Below are positions 61,301 to 64,000 of a stretch of 64,000 nucleotides of DNA, one piece after another. Location of the stretch: positions 2,914,001 through 2,978,000 of the forward strand of contig NZ_AP028461.1 of NCBI RefSeq assembly GCF_033097365.1, in the 5' to 3' direction. Both the position numbers and the translations under genes were made by a program. The notes under the pieces are model-generated. The model searched no databases. It saw only the letters and a program-made list of their open reading frames with translations, and had not been told where the DNA came from. The stretch comes from Actinoplanes sichuanensis. Lineage in GTDB: Bacteria; Actinomycetota; Actinomycetes; Mycobacteriales; Micromonosporaceae. How positions within the stretch are numbered: the stretch's first letter is position 1; every line of letters begins with the position of its first letter.

Positions 61301-62269
61301 ATGAAAGCGCTGGTCCAAAGTGGGTACGGGTCACCGGCCAGAGTCGTCCTCCAAGAGGTGCCGAGACCCGTCCCGGGAGCCGACGAACTACTGGTGCGGG
61401 TCGCGGCGGCGGGCCTCAACGCCGCCGACCGGTTCCTGCTGCGCGGGGAGCCGTTCGCCATCCGCGCCCTGGCCGGCGGGCTCCGCAAACCACGTGCCGG
61501 GTTCATCGTCGGGCGGGCCCTCGCTGGCCGAGTCGAGGCGGTCGGCGACGCCGTCCGCGACTTCACACTCGGCGACGAGATCCTGGCCGAGGCGACCAGT
61601 GCCATCGGCGAGTTCGCCATCGTGCCCGCCGGTATGGCCGCACGCATACCGGTCGGCGTGACCTTCGCCGAGGCCGCCTCGTTGCCGATCGCCGGCACCA
61701 CGGCACTGGCCGGAGTCCGTCGTGTCCAGGGCGGGCAACGGTTCCTTGTCACCGGCGCCTCCGGCGGCGTCGGCACCTTCGCGGTGCAGCTCGTCGCAGC
61801 CAAGGGGGCGACGGTCACCGGCGTCTGCTCTGACCGCAACGCCGCCCTGGTCCGCAAACTCGGTGCCGAGCACATCATCGACTACGAGAAGACCACCGCC
61901 GACGACTTGGGCTCGGCGGGGGAGAGGTTCGACGTCATCCTCGACCTGGCCGGCAACTATCCCGTCGTCACGCTACGGCGCATCCTCGCGCCGGGCGGCA
62001 TGCTTCTGCTCTCTGCCGGCACCGGCGGCCGATGGCTCGGCCCGGCACGCCGCATGCTCAAAGCCATGATCACCGGCGGCAGCCGAGTGCGCCCGCTGAC
62101 CGTCCGCCCGAATCCCGCCGACCTCTCCGAGCTGGCCGCCATGATCGCCACGGGCCAGATGCGCCCGGCCATCGACGACATCTACCGGCTCGACGAAGCT
62201 CCCGCCGCCCTCGACCGCCTCGACCGCGGCGGGTTCGCCGGAAAGCTCATCGTGGCGGTCGCCGAGTGA
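61301..62269 (+). CDS. NADPH-dependent MDR-family quinone reductase/alcohol dehydrogenase
   Basis: 322 aa, GGAGGCGG before ATG. GroES-like domain (EVPRPVPGADELLVRVAAAG, then LNAADRFLLRG, with the QOR-like lack of zinc Cys ligands) and Rossmann domain GASGGVGTFAVQLVAAKGA. Resembles quinone oxidoreductases and NAD(P)-dependent alcohol dehydrogenases controlled by TetR proteins. It probably detoxifies quinone- or enone-type compounds (inference). Confidence 0.88.
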   Translation: MKALVQSGYGSPARVVLQEVPRPVPGADELLVRVAAAGLNAADRFLLRGEPFAIRALAGGLRKPRAGFIVGRALAGRVEAVGDAVRDFTLGDEILAEATSAIGEFAIVPAGMAARIPVGVTFAEAASLPIAGTTALAGVRRVQGGQRFLVTGASGGVGTFAVQLVAAKGATVTGVCSDRNAALVRKLGAEHIIDYEKTTADDLGSAGERFDVILDLAGNYPVVTLRRILAPGGMLLLSAGTGGRWLGPARRMLKAMITGGSRVRPLTVRPNPADLSELAAMIATGQMRPAIDDIYRLDEAPAALDRLDRGGFAGKLIVAVAE

Positions 62270-62581
62270 CCACCATCAACAACGGCCCGGCCCGAGAACT
62301 CTGTGTCATTCCGCCTGTCCGGCCGGCGGCTGCCGATACCGGCACAAGACATCGGCTTGAGTACGGATAGCGGGCCGAAGGGCAGCGCCGGGGAAGGGCA
62401 CGCGTGGCCGCTTGTAGCCGTGTGTGGCCGGTGCCGGCAACCGAAGCGGCTGGGCCGATCTGTCCGCCGAGCTGGAGGTTGACGGTTCGCCGAGTCGGAC
62501 CGAAACGTCCGGTAGGTGTTCGGCAGGTGAGCCGACCTTCGCGGAAGCGGACCGTGTGGTCCGATTCGGGGTGCGGGGTGG
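62270..62581. other. 312-bp gap without recognised gene
   Basis: Between convergent genes. GC-rich, with no hairpin or ORF I can support. Confidence 0.35.
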
Positions 62582-63136
62582 TCAGCCGACGGCGTAGCGG
62601 AGGCGGATCACGCCGCCCGGCCACGTCTGTGAGTCGGTCAGCCGCAGCGGCAGAGGGGCGGCGCCCGGAGCCAGCAGGGGAGTACCGGCACCCAGGGCGA
62701 TCGGGGCCACGAACAACTCCAACTCGTCCACTTGTCCGGCAGCGAGGAGGGCCCGCATCACGCTGACACTGCCCCAGACCATGATTCGGACTCCGGCGGC
62801 GCGCTGCGCCCGGACGTGGTCGACCGGGTCGGGCACCACCCGGGCCGGGGCGTGCTCGCCCCACGTCGCGGCCGTCAGGGTGGTCGAGCAGACCGTCTTC
62901 GGCATCGTGTTGACCTGCTCGGCCATCGGCTCGTCGACAGCGGTCGGCCAGTATTCGGCGAACACCTCGTAGGTGCGGCGACCCAGTAGCACCTCGTCGA
63001 TGTCGGCGAGCAGCGCGGTGTTGTGGGTTTCCGAGGGGGTGAAGTCGGAGACGGCGGCGAACACGTCGGCCTCGCCGTTGACGCCGGCGAGGAAGCCGTC
63101 CACGGAGATCCACTGCTGGGCGAGCAGTCCGCTCAC
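62582..63136 (-). CDS. Dihydrofolate reductase-like (RibD C-terminal) protein
   Basis: 184 aa. VDGFLAGVNGEADVFAAVSD, EVLLGRRTYEVFAEYWP, MVWGSVSVMRALLAAGQVDE and ELFVAPIALGAGTPLL fit the DHFR/RibD_C reductase fold. These proteins are usually annotated dihydrofolate reductase family; true DHFR activity is not expected. Physiological role unknown. Confidence 0.85.
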   Translation of the reverse strand: MSGLLAQQWISVDGFLAGVNGEADVFAAVSDFTPSETHNTALLADIDEVLLGRRTYEVFAEYWPTAVDEPMAEQVNTMPKTVCSTTLTAATWGEHAPARVVPDPVDHVRAQRAAGVRIMVWGSVSVMRALLAAGQVDELELFVAPIALGAGTPLLAPGAAPLPLRLTDSQTWPGGVIRLRYAVG

Positions 63137-63226
63137 GGGAGATCACCTCAATCAAGGTCAAGGCCGACGATATCCGTGTTCGGGGCCACCGGCATCCGGA
63201 GCGGGCGAGACTGGGATGATCCGGAG

Positions 63227-63613
63227 GTGACCGCCTACATCTCTCACACGACCGTCGACTGCACCAACGCGTTCGCGCTGTCACGCTGGTGGCAGACGGT
63301 TCTGGACTACACCGAGGAACCGGACGATCCGAATGAGCCCGGCCACGATGAGTGCCTCATCTTGTCGCGGGACGGGCGGCACCGGCTGCTGTTCATCGAG
63401 GTGCCCGAAGCCAAGCAGGTCAAGAATCGAATCCACTTCGACCTGCGGCCGGCCGACGGCACCCGTGACAGCGAACTGGCCCGTCTGGTGTCGCTCGGCG
63501 CCACCCAGGTCGCCGACCTGCGTAAACCCGACGGCACCGGCTGGGTTGTCCTCGCTGACCCGGAGGGCAACGAGTTCTGCATCCTGCGCAGCGAGAGCGA
63601 ACTGGCCGGATAG
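63227..63613 (+). CDS. VOC-family (glyoxalase-like) protein
   Basis: 128 aa, GTG start. AYISHTTVDCTNAFALSRWW, VKNRIHFDLRPAD and WVVLADPEGNEFCILRSE show the beta-alpha-beta-beta-beta glyoxalase-like fold, with metal-ligand-like residues His (IHFDL) and Glu (EGNEFCIL). Likely a small dioxygenase- or lyase-like or binding protein; substrate unknown. Confidence 0.8.
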   Translation: MTAYISHTTVDCTNAFALSRWWQTVLDYTEEPDDPNEPGHDECLILSRDGRHRLLFIEVPEAKQVKNRIHFDLRPADGTRDSELARLVSLGATQVADLRKPDGTGWVVLADPEGNEFCILRSESELAG

Positions 63614-63636
63614 ACCGGGCGCCGGCCGAGTCTGCT

Positions 63637-63747
63637 ACCGGCCTTGGTTGGGTCGGTGTTGGTGGGGTCCGGCACCGGCCTCGGTTGAGTCGGTATCGGT
63701 GGGGTCCGCTGCCGGCCTTGGTTCGGTCGGTGTTGGCGGAGGCCGCT
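63637..63747. repeat. Three imperfect 37-bp tandem repeats
   Basis: Units at 63637-63673, 63674-63710 and 63711-63747, each built on ACCGGCCTTGGTTGGGTCGG and a following GTGTTGGTGGGGTCCG. The third is the most diverged. They fill the gap between the VOC gene and the DUF3152 gene; no function seen. Confidence 0.85.
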
Positions 63748-63763
63748 ACCTGCCCGGGTGGGG

Positions 63764-64000
63764 TCAGCGTCGGCCGCGGTCGCGCGGTGGGGTCGGATCG
63801 TTGTAGGAGCCCAGCGGTCCCTGGTGCAACCGGCCGTCCGGGTACGGCCAGGGGTTGGCGGTGCAACCGTGTAGTCCGAGCGTCTGCTGCTGCATCACCG
63901 GCGCGGGACCGCCACGGCGCGGGCACCGCTGATGGGACTCACCGAGCCGATGGCCGACCTCGTGATTGACGACGTACTGCCGGTAGACCGACAGCGGTGC
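63764..64000 (-). CDS. DUF3152 protein, putative zinc metallopeptidase (3' end only)
   Basis: The last 78 residues; the gene continues beyond the right edge. [20 protein letters not shown] contains HEVGH, a zinc-metallopeptidase-like motif. [20 protein letters not shown] followed by YPDG is the conserved C-terminal block of actinobacterial DUF3152 proteins. They are usually secreted or anchored; the N-terminus is not visible here. Confidence 0.85.
   Translation of the reverse strand, partial: APLSVYRQYVVNHEVGHRLGESHQRCPRRGGPAPVMQQQTLGLHGCTANPWPYPDGRLHQGPLGSYNDPTPPRDRGRR

Noticed and set aside
63637..63747. CRISPR array
   Set aside because: The 37-bp units are directly adjacent with no unique spacers and they diverge from each other, so this is a tandem repeat, not repeat-spacer DNA. 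No cas gene is present.

Overview
The window is high-GC actinobacterial DNA. Sampled lines run near 75% G+C, GTG and TTG starts are frequent, Tat-type and lipoprotein signals occur, and AfsR-like STAND/TPR and DUF3152 proteins are present. The mix of rhamnogalacturonan lyases with an AICE-like integrated element suggests a soil or plant-litter Micromonosporaceae such as an Actinoplanes relative. That placement is inference, because no rRNA or taxonomic marker is present.

Region 1 (1-13,200) is a galactose/galactan catabolic locus. It holds an SMP-30-type lactonase (5' end only), two tightly coupled operons and a FadR-type regulator between them. The operons encode GH35 and GH42 beta-galactosidases, a cellulase-like GH, Gfo/Idh and SDR dehydrogenases, DgoD-type sugar-acid dehydratase, KdgK kinase and Eda/DgoA aldolase. 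Together they can form a complete De Ley-Doudoroff route from galactoside to pyruvate plus glyceraldehyde-3-phosphate.

Region 2 (13,200-18,700) holds a membrane-tethered ECF sigma factor fused to an extracytoplasmic Lcl_C/DUF1566-like sensor, a PL11 rhamnogalacturonan lyase lipoprotein and a CE12 rhamnogalacturonan acetylesterase. Region 3 (18,800-24,700) is an amidase / acyl-CoA ligase / hotdog protein / TetR / APC permease cluster of unknown substrate.

Region 4 (24,900-42,700) is a rhamnogalacturonan-I utilisation locus: PL11, PL4, two paralogous beta-helix proteins, GH2 beta-galactosidase, Gfo/Idh, a three-gene ABC importer, a YesL-like protein and a LacI regulator. Five perfect or near-perfect copies of CCGTGACCGGTCACGG lie in front of three of its transcription units. 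Two divergent promoter modules about 9.8 kb apart share architecture. One of them points at an apparent gene graveyard containing an IS630-like relic.

Region 5 (43,000-47,500) is mobile-element debris (IS481 remnant), an I36-like secreted inhibitor and an 869-aa STAND/TPR protein. Region 6 (47,500-60,500) is an AICE-like integrated element next to tRNA-Leu(GAG). It carries a large serine recombinase whose 3' end lies inside the tRNA, an FtsK/TraB translocase, a Nudix hydrolase, an HD protein, and two HTH regulators with a PLD-like C-terminal half. Its left end carries a low-GC restriction-endonuclease/STAND protein that is a strong candidate for anti-phage defence. A decayed second recombinase at 47.5 kb ends at the same 10-bp core as the intact one, which suggests tandem accretion of two elements.

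Region 7 (60,500-64,000) is chromosomal: a divergent TetR/MDR-reductase pair with a 26-bp near-palindromic operator, a DHFR-like protein, a VOC protein, three 37-bp tandem repeats and the 3' end of a DUF3152 protein.
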